From Peptoniphilus_A genitalis (GTDB lineage Bacteria > Bacillota > Clostridia > Tissierellales > Peptoniphilaceae), in the NCBI RefSeq assembly GCF_949769225.1, contig NZ_CATKPB010000009.1: a stretch of 64,000 bases of DNA; one strand, written 5' to 3'. Below the pieces are notes generated by a model that saw nothing but the letters and a program-made list of their open reading frames with translations, made no database searches and was not told the origin of the DNA. Made by a program: the position numbers and the translations under genes. This document shows, piece after piece, positions 17,140 to 25,883 of the stretch (the first letter of the stretch is position 1; the number at the start of each line of letters is the position of its first letter).

Positions 17140-18015
17140 ATGAAGAAAAAATCTATAATTTTTATCACTTGCCTTAGTCTTTTGACTTCTGCTTGTGGTA
17201 ATAAAAATAAAGACAATAAAATAGAAGATAATAGTATTAAAATTGAAGAAGCTAAAGTCCACGAAAATAAAAGTGGAGATTATATTGTTTCAAATATGAA
17301 TGATGATGAGACACTTAATAAAATAAAGAAAATTATAGAAAAGAATTTAAATAAGAAGAATGGAGAAGTCTTTTCAAGTCTTGTAAGTGACTATAACAAA
17401 TCAATCCCAAAAGATTTATTAAGTGGTGACTTTACAGAGCCCTCTAAAGAGGATAAGCTTGATAAAATTTTGGATATGAGGTCATCTATTAAACATGAGT
17501 ACCCTGATACTAATTGCAGGATAAATTCATTCTTGCTCTTAAAGGATGACTTATCAATAAAAGAAGACCTTCCCATTGATGATGAAATTCTTTTTATGGA
17601 CAAGGAAGCCCTAAGGTCTTCTAATTTATTTAAGGGCGACGAGCTTGAAAAATTTTATAAATTATTTTCAAGAGTTAAGACAAGTCCATCTAAGGACCCA
17701 AAGGTTCATGCTAAGGTCATGGAAAAGTTTTTGTCGAAAGTCGACTTCCCAAAGGATGTCCGTATGCTTTCAGTAGTTCTTAATGACAATTTAGATGGAG
17801 ATTATTTATTTATTGGTCACGTTGGAGTCCTTCTACCCCTTGAAGATGGATATTTGTTCTTAGAAAAAATTTCCTTTGAAGAGCCTTATCAAGCCATAAA
17901 GTTTTCCAAGAAGGAAGATGCTTACAGATATTTAAAAAATAAGTACAAGGACTATGTAGATCCAGAAGTGGCTCCACCCTTCATAATGGACAATGATAAA
18001 TATGTTGACCTTTAA
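17140..18015 (+). CDS. DUF4300-like lipoprotein
   Basis: A 291-residue lipoprotein: a short lysine-rich start, a hydrophobic stretch and the lipobox LTSAC with Cys at residue 19. The remainder is polar, with a lysine/asparagine linker (about 20-60) and a globular domain ending in GHVGVLLPLEDGYLFLEKISF, which resembles the DUF4300 family of Gram-positive surface proteins. Function is unknown. It is divergent from the TetR operon and shares its control region. The strong ribosome-binding site 5 nt before ATG fixes the start. Confidence 0.75.
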   Translation: MKKKSIIFITCLSLLTSACGNKNKDNKIEDNSIKIEEAKVHENKSGDYIVSNMNDDETLNKIKKIIEKNLNKKNGEVFSSLVSDYNKSIPKDLLSGDFTEPSKEDKLDKILDMRSSIKHEYPDTNCRINSFLLLKDDLSIKEDLPIDDEILFMDKEALRSSNLFKGDELEKFYKLFSRVKTSPSKDPKVHAKVMEKFLSKVDFPKDVRMLSVVLNDNLDGDYLFIGHVGVLLPLEDGYLFLEKISFEEPYQAIKFSKKEDAYRYLKNKYKDYVDPEVAPPFIMDNDKYVDL

Positions 18016-18096
18016 TTAATTTAAAATATTTGAGTTTGAGAATTTCAAAAATTCAATTCCCATAATTTATAAGGCAAACTTTAAAATTAAAAATGC

Positions 18097-18133
18097 AAAA
18101 AAAATTGCCCCACTTTTACATGGAGCAATTTTT
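18097..18133 (-). terminator. Terminator of the DUF3798 ABC operon (probably bidirectional)
   Basis: Minus strand: AAATTGCTCC pairs with GGGGCAATTT (one wobble) around a loop of about nine bases, then T. A T-rich tail follows on the plus strand as well, so it may also end the lipoprotein transcript. Confidence 0.75.
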
Positions 18134-18152
18134 ATTTTGCTTAAATTTATTT

Positions 18153-19295
18153 TTATTCTACTACTTTGTTTCCATCTTTTATCTTATCTTCTCTTAACTT
18201 CAACCTATTAGCATCAAGCTCTCTCTTTCTTTCGAAAGCGTGAAGGATAAGTGCAAGAGTTACAACTCCGTAGGAAATAAATGTTCTGAAGTATTCACCC
18301 ATCATAGCATCGCCTGTTAAAACTCTTCCAGCTTGTGGAAGAACTATAAACATTAAGTGGAAAAGGGCTGTACCTAAGATAACATTTGGTATTGAAGCCT
18401 TTGATACAGATGCACCACCAACAAGGATTGATGCTGCTGCATAAAGAGCCGCTTGGTCTTGTCCTGCATAAGTTGCAAGAGTACCAATGTTTTGTAGATA
18501 AATAATTTGTCCGTAGCAAGCAAGAACTGTTGACATAACAATTGATGCAATTCTTATTTTATCTGAGTTCATCCCTGCGTTTTGTGCAACAAATTGATCT
18601 TGACCTACTGCCTTCATGTCGTGACCTAGTTTTGTGTTTCTAAACCATACAATGAATAGGCAAAGTAGTGCAATTATTGCAAGAGTAACTACTGGAACAT
18701 CAAAAAGAATTTGATGCTTAGCAGTAATAGGAATGTTAATTCTAAACTTTAGAATGTTATCAAAGCCTTGAGCAGATGCTAGGGTAATAGAGTTTTTAAT
18801 ACCGTAACCTGCTGAAAGGACCATAGCCTTAGTTCTCATAGGAATTAAAGTTCCACAGAAGTAAAGTAGGAATAACATATACCAACCTAGGATAAAGAAG
18901 GCAAGCATCATTGATGTGATCATTTCTCTACCCCTTGCCCTATTAAGAACTCTACCTGAAAATTGTCCAAGTAAAATTGCAATTGGAGTACCAATTAGAG
19001 CAGCAATAAGAAGTCCTGTCGCTCCAGTGAATCCCCAGTCTTGAGCAAAGATTATTCCAATTTGTCCTGCCATAGCTCCTAGAGGAATACCAAAGTTGAT
19101 TCCCATACCTGCTATGATTGGAATTATAAGAGAAAGTACTAAGAAGGTGTTTCTTACCATTCTCTTTGAAAGTTCATTTGTAATATAAGATAGTGGTGGT
19201 TTGGCAATAAGAAGTCCTGCCACAACTATAATTATAAACAAAATTGGAACCATAAATCTGTATAAAAATTCTTTGAAATTAAATTTTTTATTCAT
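18153..19295 (-). CDS. ABC transporter permease (BPD_transp_2 type) of the DUF3798 system
   Basis: A 380-residue permease with about 10 hydrophobic segments. It carries the family pattern seen in ribose/nucleoside-type permeases (NFGIPLGAMAGQIG near the N-terminal third; KLGHDMKAVGQDQFVAQNAGM as the cytoplasmic coupling loop). It overlaps the other permease gene by 8 nt, so the two probably form a heterodimeric channel. The substrate is unknown. Nucleosides, sugars or similar small molecules are typical for the fold. Confidence 0.88.
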   Translation of the reverse strand: MNKKFNFKEFLYRFMVPILFIIIVVAGLLIAKPPLSYITNELSKRMVRNTFLVLSLIIPIIAGMGINFGIPLGAMAGQIGIIFAQDWGFTGATGLLIAALIGTPIAILLGQFSGRVLNRARGREMITSMMLAFFILGWYMLFLLYFCGTLIPMRTKAMVLSAGYGIKNSITLASAQGFDNILKFRINIPITAKHQILFDVPVVTLAIIALLCLFIVWFRNTKLGHDMKAVGQDQFVAQNAGMNSDKIRIASIVMSTVLACYGQIIYLQNIGTLATYAGQDQAALYAAASILVGGASVSKASIPNVILGTALFHLMFIVLPQAGRVLTGDAMMGEYFRTFISYGVVTLALILHAFERKRELDANRLKLREDKIKDGNKVVE

Positions 19296-20364
19296 CTTTA
19301 CTCCTCCTTGTAAGTGCGTAAATTATCATTCCATTTGTGATTATCATTCTTAGTATTTCTGAAATATCTATATTTAGTGCACCATTTATAACTGTAGGAG
19401 TAAGTGTAATTACACCTTGGAATAAAAATGTACCAATTATAACATTTGGAATAGATGCCTTGTTAATACTTGCACCACCAATTAGTAGGGCTGCTACTGT
19501 TTGGAAGGTAAAGGCAAGTGGAGCTTGGTAAAGTTGGATAAAACCATAGGATTGTTGGTAAATAATAATTCCAACTGCTGCAAGTACTGTAGAGAATATT
19601 ACAGAAACTAGCCTTACCCTGTTAATATTAATTCCAGATGCTCTCGCATACTCTGGGTTAGATCCAACAGCTGTCATAGCTGTACCAGTCTTTGTCTTGA
19701 AGAATGCCCAAACAATAAATGCCATAAGAGCAAAGATTAAGAACATTCCAACTGGAATCCTAACTCCAAGTATATTAATAGATAAGAAGTTGTTTAAAAG
19801 ACCCTCTGTAATTCTAGTTCCATTTTCTAGGACCTTGGACTTCATCCAATAGTCTGCAACTGGAACTTGTTGTGAAAGTCCCTTACCACTATAACTTAAT
19901 ACGGAAACTGGATTCTTGTATGGAAGAATTAAGTATGCAATACACATGAAGGCTGTGAATGAATAACCTACATAAGTAGCTATAAGCATTTCATCGCCCT
20001 TAATCCTATTTAATAAAATTCCGTAGAAAAATCCAAAAACTACTGCTATAAGAGCAGCAAATATCATTGCAATAAATATACCTGTGAAACCTTTGAAGCC
20101 AAACTCAATAGATGTAACTCCACCAAGTATTCCTGCTACAACTCCAATTGGAATACCAAAGTTTAGTCCGCAACCAGATTGTACCATAGGCACAAGAGAT
20201 AGAACTAAAACGGAGAACATTCCAAATCTTGAAAGTACGTTTTGGACTGAATCAGTAAGAGAAACACCAGCCATTGGAGCAGCTATAAAAAGCATTAAGA
20301 GGAAAATTCCAATGATAAGTCTTGGTATTCCTATTTGTTGTATTAAACTTTTCTTTTTAGTCAT
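19288..20364 (-). CDS. Second ABC transporter permease of the DUF3798 system
   Basis: A 358-residue permease paralogous to its neighbour (NFGIPIGVVAGILGG; KTGTAMTAVGSNPEYARASG coupling loop). I place the start at the ATG ending at 20364 (MTKKKSLIQQ), which has AAGGAG eight bases upstream. An in-frame GTG seven codons earlier lies inside the ATPase gene and has no ribosome-binding site. The gene overlaps the ATPase end by 8 nt. Confidence 0.88.
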   Translation of the reverse strand: MTKKKSLIQQIGIPRLIIGIFLLMLFIAAPMAGVSLTDSVQNVLSRFGMFSVLVLSLVPMVQSGCGLNFGIPIGVVAGILGGVTSIEFGFKGFTGIFIAMIFAALIAVVFGFFYGILLNRIKGDEMLIATYVGYSFTAFMCIAYLILPYKNPVSVLSYSGKGLSQQVPVADYWMKSKVLENGTRITEGLLNNFLSINILGVRIPVGMFLIFALMAFIVWAFFKTKTGTAMTAVGSNPEYARASGININRVRLVSVIFSTVLAAVGIIIYQQSYGFIQLYQAPLAFTFQTVAALLIGGASINKASIPNVIIGTFLFQGVITLTPTVINGALNIDISEILRMIITNGMIIYALTRRSKDE

Positions 20365-21952
20365 TTCCAAGCTCTCCTTCCCCACTCATTAGAAGTCCAA
20401 ACTTTGTTGGATCAGCACTAGCTGGAAGTATTCCTGCAATTTTACCTTCACAGATAACAGCAATTCTATCACAAATACTTCTTAATTCTTCAAGTTCTGA
20501 CGAAACCATTACAATAGTTGTGTTGTCTTTTTCATTAGATTCCTTTAGGGCATCAAGAACAAGTTCCTTAGCACCTATGTCAATACCTCTTGTAGGTTCT
20601 GATACAAATAGTAGGTCTGGATCCATGGCAAAGGCCTTGGCAAGACAAACTTTTTGTTGGTTACCACCAGATAAGTTTCCTGCCTTTTGATCAGAACCTG
20701 TAGTCCTAATAGCAAGAGACTTAATATATTCGTCAGATAATTCCCTCATTTTAGCTTCATCTCTAAATTTGAAGCCAAATCTCTTTTTAATAAACTTTTC
20801 TTGGACCTGCATTGCGTTAAAGGCAATATTCCAAAAGATTGGTTCTTCTAGTAAAAGTCCAACACCCCTTCTATCTTCAGATACAAAGGCAATTTTATTT
20901 TTTAAGATATCTAGAGTATCGCCAAGTTTTAATTCTTTTCCATTGTAAGTGATCTTACCACCTACAGGATAAGTTCCAAGGATTCCATTAGGTATACCAA
21001 GTTTTCCTTGACCAGCAAGACCAGCGATACCTAGGATTTCACCCCTAATAACTGAAAGATTAACATCATATACAGCTTCACCTGGCATATCAACCCATAG
21101 ATGTTCAATTTCCATAATATGGTCATTGGATTCAAGGTTTTTTTCAAGTTTTTCCTTGGCTACCTTCTTTTCTCCATCTCTTCCAACCATCCATTGAGCT
21201 ATTTCTTCAATTGATAAGTCTTCATTTTTTCTATCTTCAATTATTTCACCATCTCTTAGAACAACAACTTGATCACAAACACTTGTGATTTCACGAAGTC
21301 TGTGAGTGATGAAAATTATGGATATGCCAAGATTTGCAAGAGTCCTCAAAGAATCTGTAAGGTTATTTGCCTCGCTTTCTGTAAGAACTGCTGTTGGCTC
21401 ATCCATAATAATTAATTTAACATCTTTCCTCGTCATTTCCCTTGCAATTTCAATAAATTGCTTGTGACCTACAGGCATTTCTGAAACAAGTGCATTAGTG
21501 TCAATGCTCACTTCAAGAGTATCTAGTGATTTGCCTGCAATTTTTATATTTTCCTTTGCATCAATACTTTCTAGTTTTTTTCCAAAAATTTTAGAAATTA
21601 CAGAAGGATTAGTTTCCTCCATATCTAGAGTAATATTTTCTGCAACAGTAAATCCAGGTATCAAACTAAATTCTTGATGCACCATTCCTATGCCTGCATT
21701 TAAGGCGTCAATTGGATTTTTAAAGTCAATTAATTTTCCGTCAAAATAAATTTCACCGTTGTAACCGCCTGTGTCTCTAATTACTTCCATTCCAAAAATT
21801 ATATTCATTAGAGTTGACTTACCGGCACCATTTTCTCCAACAAGCCCTAAAATTTCTCCCTTTTTGAGAGAGAAATTAACATCCTTTAAGACGGCGTTTT
21901 CGCCAAAACTCTTGCTGACATTCTTGACTTCAAGTAAACTATTTGTCAACAA
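20357..21952 (-). CDS. Dual-domain ABC ATPase of the DUF3798 system
   Basis: A 531-residue ATPase with two nucleotide-binding domains, as in ribose-type importers. The first has a normal Walker A (GENGAGKST) and Walker B (LIIMDEPTA) but a degenerate signature. The second has a normal signature LSGGNQQKV and Walker B-like VSEPTRGID but a degenerate Walker A (AGLAGQGKLG). Such asymmetry is usual in the family. The start is TTG: two TTG codons follow each other (21950-21952 and 21947-21949) behind GGAGGGG, and the second has better spacing. Probably translated from a transcript shared with the binding-protein gene through a hairpin. Confidence 0.9.
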   Translation of the reverse strand: MLTNSLLEVKNVSKSFGENAVLKDVNFSLKKGEILGLVGENGAGKSTLMNIIFGMEVIRDTGGYNGEIYFDGKLIDFKNPIDALNAGIGMVHQEFSLIPGFTVAENITLDMEETNPSVISKIFGKKLESIDAKENIKIAGKSLDTLEVSIDTNALVSEMPVGHKQFIEIAREMTRKDVKLIIMDEPTAVLTESEANNLTDSLRTLANLGISIIFITHRLREITSVCDQVVVLRDGEIIEDRKNEDLSIEEIAQWMVGRDGEKKVAKEKLEKNLESNDHIMEIEHLWVDMPGEAVYDVNLSVIRGEILGIAGLAGQGKLGIPNGILGTYPVGGKITYNGKELKLGDTLDILKNKIAFVSEDRRGVGLLLEEPIFWNIAFNAMQVQEKFIKKRFGFKFRDEAKMRELSDEYIKSLAIRTTGSDQKAGNLSGGNQQKVCLAKAFAMDPDLLFVSEPTRGIDIGAKELVLDALKESNEKDNTTIVMVSSELEELRSICDRIAVICEGKIAGILPASADPTKFGLLMSGEGELGND

Positions 21953-21975
21953 AACCCCTCCATCTTCATAATCAT

Positions 21976-22013
21976 AAAATTAAAATCAACGGTAGCCCGT
22001 TGACTTTAATTTT
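21976..22013 (-). terminator. Strong hairpin between binding-protein and ATPase genes
   Basis: A 17-bp stem (21976-21992 with 21997-22013, one G-T wobble on the minus strand) around a GCTA loop. The tail has only four T, so it looks like a partial terminator or an mRNA-stabilising end rather than a complete stop. In ABC importers such a hairpin typically lets the binding protein be made in excess of the membrane parts. Confidence 0.75.
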
Positions 22014-22059
22014 TTTAATAAGATATTTACATATTTGTTAATGTTTTAGAATAATTTAA

Positions 22060-23397
22060 TTATTCAGCTTTTCCTTCTGCATTTTCTTGAGCTTCCTTAA
22101 TAGCATCTAAGTCTACGTTTAGTTTTAGATATTTTTCAGGAACTTTAATCTTATCCATGCCTAGGTATCCCCTACCATATACATAAGTGTCTTGAGCTAG
22201 TAAGAAGTGGTTTTCCTTAGTTTCTCCACTTGCTCTGTCAATGTAGTTTTCAGCCATCCATTTTGCACCTTCAGTGTATTTTTGGATAGAAGCAACTATT
22301 TGTTCTTGGTTAAGAAGTTCGCCTTCACCCTTAAGAACTTCCATTACGTGGTCAACAGCACCAAGAGTTAATGAATAACCTAGAGAGTATGCCCAAGTTC
22401 CCATTCTCTTGTCTCCGCCTTTTTCGATAACTGCTTTTTCAACAGCTGCGTTAATTGCCTTCCAGTCTCCAGCCATATTTTGGATGTCTACAGAGAATGC
22501 CTTAGGGTAACCCATAATTGGAGATGGTAAGTCTTGTTCTACAAAGATTGCTCCACCAGCTGCAACACCTCTAAGAAGTGGTTCAGTGTGGGCGTCATTT
22601 GTACAGAAGAAAGCAGTGTCTTTACCATACTTGTCAATCCATGGTTGGATATTTTCTGCGATATATTGTTGTGCTCCTGGAACACCAATATCAGTTGTAG
22701 GATCTGGTGCGTTTAATGAAATAAATTCAAGTCCTAGGTCCTTACAAGCTTCTTCCATGATTGCACGTCTAAGAGCAAGAAGTTCAATTGACATGTGTCT
22801 TGGGAAAGTAATGTGAGCAAATTTAGTAGCTCCCATTTCCTTAGCAGCAGCTATAATTCTATATCCTCTTGATACGTTGTCAGCATCCATTACAAGGTCA
22901 GACGCATTTTCTACCATTACTGTATCTTCTTGAGCAACTAAGTTTACAAGAAGGATATCAGGTCTTTTTTCTCTAATTTGGTTAAATGCTGCAACAGTTC
23001 CTGGAACTGATTGGTTAACAATAACAGCCTTCATTAGAGGATCGTCCGCCATAGCAACGATTTTAGAAATTGTAGTTTCTTGTTCAGCTTCGAATCTGTC
23101 TGGATAAGTATCGTGTTTAATAATTCCACCCTTATCAGCAGCGCCGTAAAGTTCAATTGCTTTTTCAGCAGCACGGAACTCATCTTCAGCTTGAGATACT
23201 GTACCAGTAACAATTCCGATGTGATATTCTTCGCCGTCTTTTAGAGTTTCAAACTTTGCTTTTTGTCCTGCTTCTGCAGTTGTGGAAGCTTCTTTGCCTT
23301 CCTTTGCAGCTCCGTTGTCAACTTTTTGACATCCAGCGAATGCCATTGCCATAATCATTAAAAGCATGATTCCCATAAACCCTTTAAATTTTTTCAT
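22060..23397 (-). CDS. DUF3798 substrate-binding lipoprotein
   Basis: A 445-residue lipoprotein: signal segment with lipobox AFAGC (Cys near residue 22), a short Ala/Lys/Glu linker and a periplasmic-binding-protein-like fold beginning HIGIVTGTVSQAEDEFRAAEKA, the hallmark of DUF3798. It stands before an ATPase and two permeases, so it is the likely receptor of that importer. I chose the ATG at 23395-23397 because GAGGTG lies 8-9 nt upstream. A GTG three codons earlier has no spacing. The ligand is unknown. Confidence 0.88.
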   Translation of the reverse strand: MKKFKGFMGIMLLMIMAMAFAGCQKVDNGAAKEGKEASTTAEAGQKAKFETLKDGEEYHIGIVTGTVSQAEDEFRAAEKAIELYGAADKGGIIKHDTYPDRFEAEQETTISKIVAMADDPLMKAVIVNQSVPGTVAAFNQIREKRPDILLVNLVAQEDTVMVENASDLVMDADNVSRGYRIIAAAKEMGATKFAHITFPRHMSIELLALRRAIMEEACKDLGLEFISLNAPDPTTDIGVPGAQQYIAENIQPWIDKYGKDTAFFCTNDAHTEPLLRGVAAGGAIFVEQDLPSPIMGYPKAFSVDIQNMAGDWKAINAAVEKAVIEKGGDKRMGTWAYSLGYSLTLGAVDHVMEVLKGEGELLNQEQIVASIQKYTEGAKWMAENYIDRASGETKENHFLLAQDTYVYGRGYLGMDKIKVPEKYLKLNVDLDAIKEAQENAEGKAE

Positions 23398-23446
23398 TTT
23401 TAACACCTCTTCTAATTTATTTAATATTGGTTTATAAATTATAGAG

Positions 23447-23475
23447 ATTTTATCACATTAAATGGCAAAATACAA
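23447..23475 (-). promoter_or_regulatory. Probable promoter of the DUF3798 operon
   Basis: Minus-strand TTGTAT (23470-23475), 17-nt spacer, TAAAAT (23447-23452) preceded by TGA, an extended -10. A perfect TATAAT at 23438-23443 with TTGCCA at 19 nt is an alternative. Confidence 0.55.
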
Positions 23476-23476
23476 T

Positions 23477-23504
23477 GGAAATATGATTTAATTTTCATAT
23501 TTCC
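23477..23504. promoter_or_regulatory. Inverted repeat abutting the DUF3798 promoter, candidate operator
   Basis: Perfect 10-bp arms GGAAATATGA and TCATATTTCC around an 8-nt TTTAATTT centre, ending 1 bp upstream of the -35 box. No T-run follows on either strand, so it is not a terminator. A regulator site is the simplest reading. From 23505 to 23629 I see only AT-rich sequence. Confidence 0.5.
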
Positions 23505-23629
23505 TAAAAAATAAATACAATAATTTTACATGTCTACATATGAAATTGTTAATTTAGTAATTTAAATGTACTTCAGATAAGTTTGAAATTAACATATTCT
23601 ATGAATTTATAGTTTTTTGTATTTAGCTT

Positions 23630-23693
23630 TTATTTGTAAAAATCTAGTTTTATAAGCTTGTAAAAGTATAAAACTTTTGCCATTTTAACTCCT
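23630..23693 (-). repeat. Copy C of the Tyr-x-Val/Leu hexapeptide repeat, as a 17-codon micro-ORF
   Basis: AGGAG lies 5 nt before an ATG (23681-23683), followed by 17 codons to TAA at 23630: MAKVLYFYKLIKLDFYK. The block YKLIKL matches the hexads of the 18-nt repeats at 39046-39171 and 61919-62053. It sits just downstream of the DUF1275 terminator on the same strand, so it would be transcribed only by readthrough. Whether it is translated is unknown. Confidence 0.45.
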
Positions 23694-23717
23694 ATCAGTC
23701 TAAAGTGTTTTAAATTT

Positions 23718-23740
23718 AAAAAAACCTGACTTAAGTCAGG
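23718..23740 (-). terminator. Terminator downstream of the DUF1275 gene
   Basis: Palindrome CCTGACTTAAGTCAGG (23725-23740, 6-bp stem, TTAA loop) followed on the minus strand by seven T. It is about 100 nt beyond the DUF1275 stop. The stretch between (23741-23842) is AT-rich and shows no other feature. Confidence 0.8.
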
Positions 23741-23842
23741 CTGAAAATTTATTTTTATAAAATTTTTAAAAAAACTAATATTTTTTATTAATATATTTAA
23801 ATTTATAAAGTAAACTTAAAACTCTAGTCCTATCAAGTGTAC

Positions 23843-24514
23843 TTAAATATCCCCTCGGTCTTCTAAGAATAATATAAAGAAGGAAATTGTTAAAAGCCCT
23901 GCTGCTATTAAGATGGACTTAAAGCCCAATCTATTTGATGTTAAGTAGCCAAGAGCTGCTCCCATTCCAAAGACAAATATAACTGCGTAATACTTCTTTG
24001 CATTTTCCAAATATACATCTTGCCTTGTGATGTGATACTTGGAAAGATTTTCTGTCGCTGATCTTAAGTTGCCGATGCACATTGTTGTTGCAAAACTAAG
24101 TCCGTAAATTTTTTTAAAGGAATAGACTTGCATGGCACAAGAAAAAGATAGTAATGCGTTAGCTAAATTATTTAAGTTCTCTGGGATCATAGCAACCACA
24201 AGCATAATTATAATTTCAAAACCAATTATATATTGTCGCCAGTGGAGGACTCTTTTTTCTATTGCATCTTCAAAACGAACTGCAAGGTAAACGCCAAGCA
24301 CAAAGGATAGAACTGGGATTAAGTAAGCTATGGATTCTTTAAAGTTTAAATCTACTATGTTTTTAAAGAGAAGAACTATATTTCCTGTTTGTGCGTTGGC
24401 GAATACCTTACCCCTCATTAGATAGGAATAGGCATCTTGAAAGCCTCCTGCTAAAGTTATAAAAATTAATACTAAAAAAGTTTCGTGCAAGTTTTCATAA
24501 GATTTTAATTTCAT
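23843..24514 (-). CDS. DUF1275 (YoaK family) membrane protein
   Basis: A 223-residue integral membrane protein with about six hydrophobic segments. The family signature LAGGFQDAYSYL followed by VFANAQTGNIVLL is clear. The ATG at 24512-24514 (MKLKSYENL) is chosen because GGTGG stands 5 nt upstream, and because the longer frame starting at 24595 would run through the purD terminator. Function is unknown, and the family is thought to be a transporter-like membrane protein. Confidence 0.88.
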   Translation of the reverse strand: MKLKSYENLHETFLVLIFITLAGGFQDAYSYLMRGKVFANAQTGNIVLLFKNIVDLNFKESIAYLIPVLSFVLGVYLAVRFEDAIEKRVLHWRQYIIGFEIIIMLVVAMIPENLNNLANALLSFSCAMQVYSFKKIYGLSFATTMCIGNLRSATENLSKYHITRQDVYLENAKKYYAVIFVFGMGAALGYLTSNRLGFKSILIAAGLLTISFFILFLEDRGDI

Positions 24515-24560
24515 ATTAACCACCAACATATAGTCTAATACAAAAATAAATTTCTGCAAT

Positions 24561-24593
24561 AAAAAAAGCAGGTGATTGTCATAAAGCACCTGC
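24561..24593 (-). terminator. Terminator of the purine operon
   Basis: Stem GCAGGTG/CACCTGC (7 bp) with a 12-nt loop, then seven T on the minus strand, about 40 nt after the purD stop. Confidence 0.88.
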
Positions 24594-24630
24594 AAATTTT
24601 CATTTATAATTTTTGTAGAAAAATAAATTT

Positions 24631-25875
24631 TTATTTACTTCCTATATCTTTTCTATAGTATGCTCCTTCGAAGGAAATTCTTTCTACATTATCGTAAGCC
24701 TTCTTACGAGCTTCCTCTAAATTTTTCCCTAAGGCTGTAATGGATAGGACTCTTCCACCGTTAGTGTAAAGGTCATCAGTTTTCTTAGTTCCATTGTGGA
24801 AGACAATTATGTCCTTGTCCACCTTATCAAGTCCTTCAATAAGTTTTCCCTTTTCATAGGATCCTGGATAGCCACCTGAACACATTATAAGTGTGAGGCA
24901 AGTTTCATCCTTCCATCTTATGTCATCTCTTTCAAGCTTTCCATCTATTGTCTTGTTTAAAAGTTCGTACAAGTCAACGTCAAGTCTTGGCATTAGGACT
25001 TCTGTCTCTGGGTCACCAAATCTTACATTAAATTCAAGGACTTTTGGCATATCATCTTCAATCATAAATCCAACAAAGAGAATTCCTGAATAATGAAGAC
25101 CTTCTTTATTAAGTCCATCTTCAATTTGCTTGTAAATTTTTTCAAGATTTTCTTCTAACTTAGGGCTCGCTGATACTGGGGAATAAGTTCCAACTCCACC
25201 AGTGTTTGGTCCCTTGTCTCCGTCAAAGATTTGCTTGTGGTCCTTGGCTCTTTCAAGTGGAAATAATTTGTTATTTGAAACAAGGCAAAGTACAGATGCC
25301 TCTTCTCCTGTCAAGAATTCTTCTATAACAACTGTGTTTCCTTGGTCGCCAAAAATCTTGTCCTTAAATATTTTTTCAAGGGCGTCTACTGCTTCATCTC
25401 TGTCTTGGCAAATTATAACTCCCTTGCCAAAGCAAAGTCCATCTGCCTTTACAACTAAAGGGTAAGAAAATTCTTCAAGACCCTTTTCTGCATGTTCATA
25501 GGATTCAAAGCTCTTATATTTTGCAGTTGGGATAGAATATTTTTCTAGGAATATTTTTGTAAATTCCTTAGACTTTTCAAATCTCGCACAGGCTTTATTT
25601 GGTCCAAAAACCCTAAGTCCCTTTTCGTTAAAGGCATCAACTATTCCTGCGCAAAGGGGATCTTCTGGTCCCACTACTGTTAAATCAATTTCATTTTCCA
25701 CTGCAAAGGCAAGAAGTTTTTCTATGTCTGTTGGGTCAATATCTAGGTTTTCACAGAAGTCTTCTGTTCCCCCATTGCCCCTCGCCATATAAATTTTATC
25801 AACGGATTTACTTTCCTTAAGCTTCCATGCAAGTGCGTGCTCTCTTCCACCATTTCCAATTACAAGTACTTTCAT
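24631..25875 (-). CDS. purD: Phosphoribosylamine-glycine ligase PurD
   Basis: A 414-residue ATP-grasp ligase for the second step of purine synthesis. It begins MKVLVIGNGGREHALAWKL and has GPNTGGVGTYSP and EFNVRFGDPETEVLMPRL, all hallmark segments. It is the last gene of the operon, 8 nt after purH. Confidence 0.96.
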   Translation of the reverse strand: MKVLVIGNGGREHALAWKLKESKSVDKIYMARGNGGTEDFCENLDIDPTDIEKLLAFAVENEIDLTVVGPEDPLCAGIVDAFNEKGLRVFGPNKACARFEKSKEFTKIFLEKYSIPTAKYKSFESYEHAEKGLEEFSYPLVVKADGLCFGKGVIICQDRDEAVDALEKIFKDKIFGDQGNTVVIEEFLTGEEASVLCLVSNNKLFPLERAKDHKQIFDGDKGPNTGGVGTYSPVSASPKLEENLEKIYKQIEDGLNKEGLHYSGILFVGFMIEDDMPKVLEFNVRFGDPETEVLMPRLDVDLYELLNKTIDGKLERDDIRWKDETCLTLIMCSGGYPGSYEKGKLIEGLDKVDKDIIVFHNGTKKTDDLYTNGGRVLSITALGKNLEEARKKAYDNVERISFEGAYYRKDIGSK

Positions 25876-25883
25876 TTGGCCTC

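Noticed and set aside
17071..17262. Minus-strand frame over the divergent promoter region
   Set aside because: Covers the lipoprotein promoter and start; composition unlike a protein and no ribosome-binding site.
20357..21952. Degenerate second Walker A in the ABC ATPase as evidence of decay
   Set aside because: Such asymmetry is normal for the ribose/nucleoside-type dual ATPases, and the frame is intact.
24515..24595. Longer N terminus for the DUF1275 protein
   Set aside because: It would include the purD terminator and lacks a ribosome-binding site; the ATG at 24514 has both.
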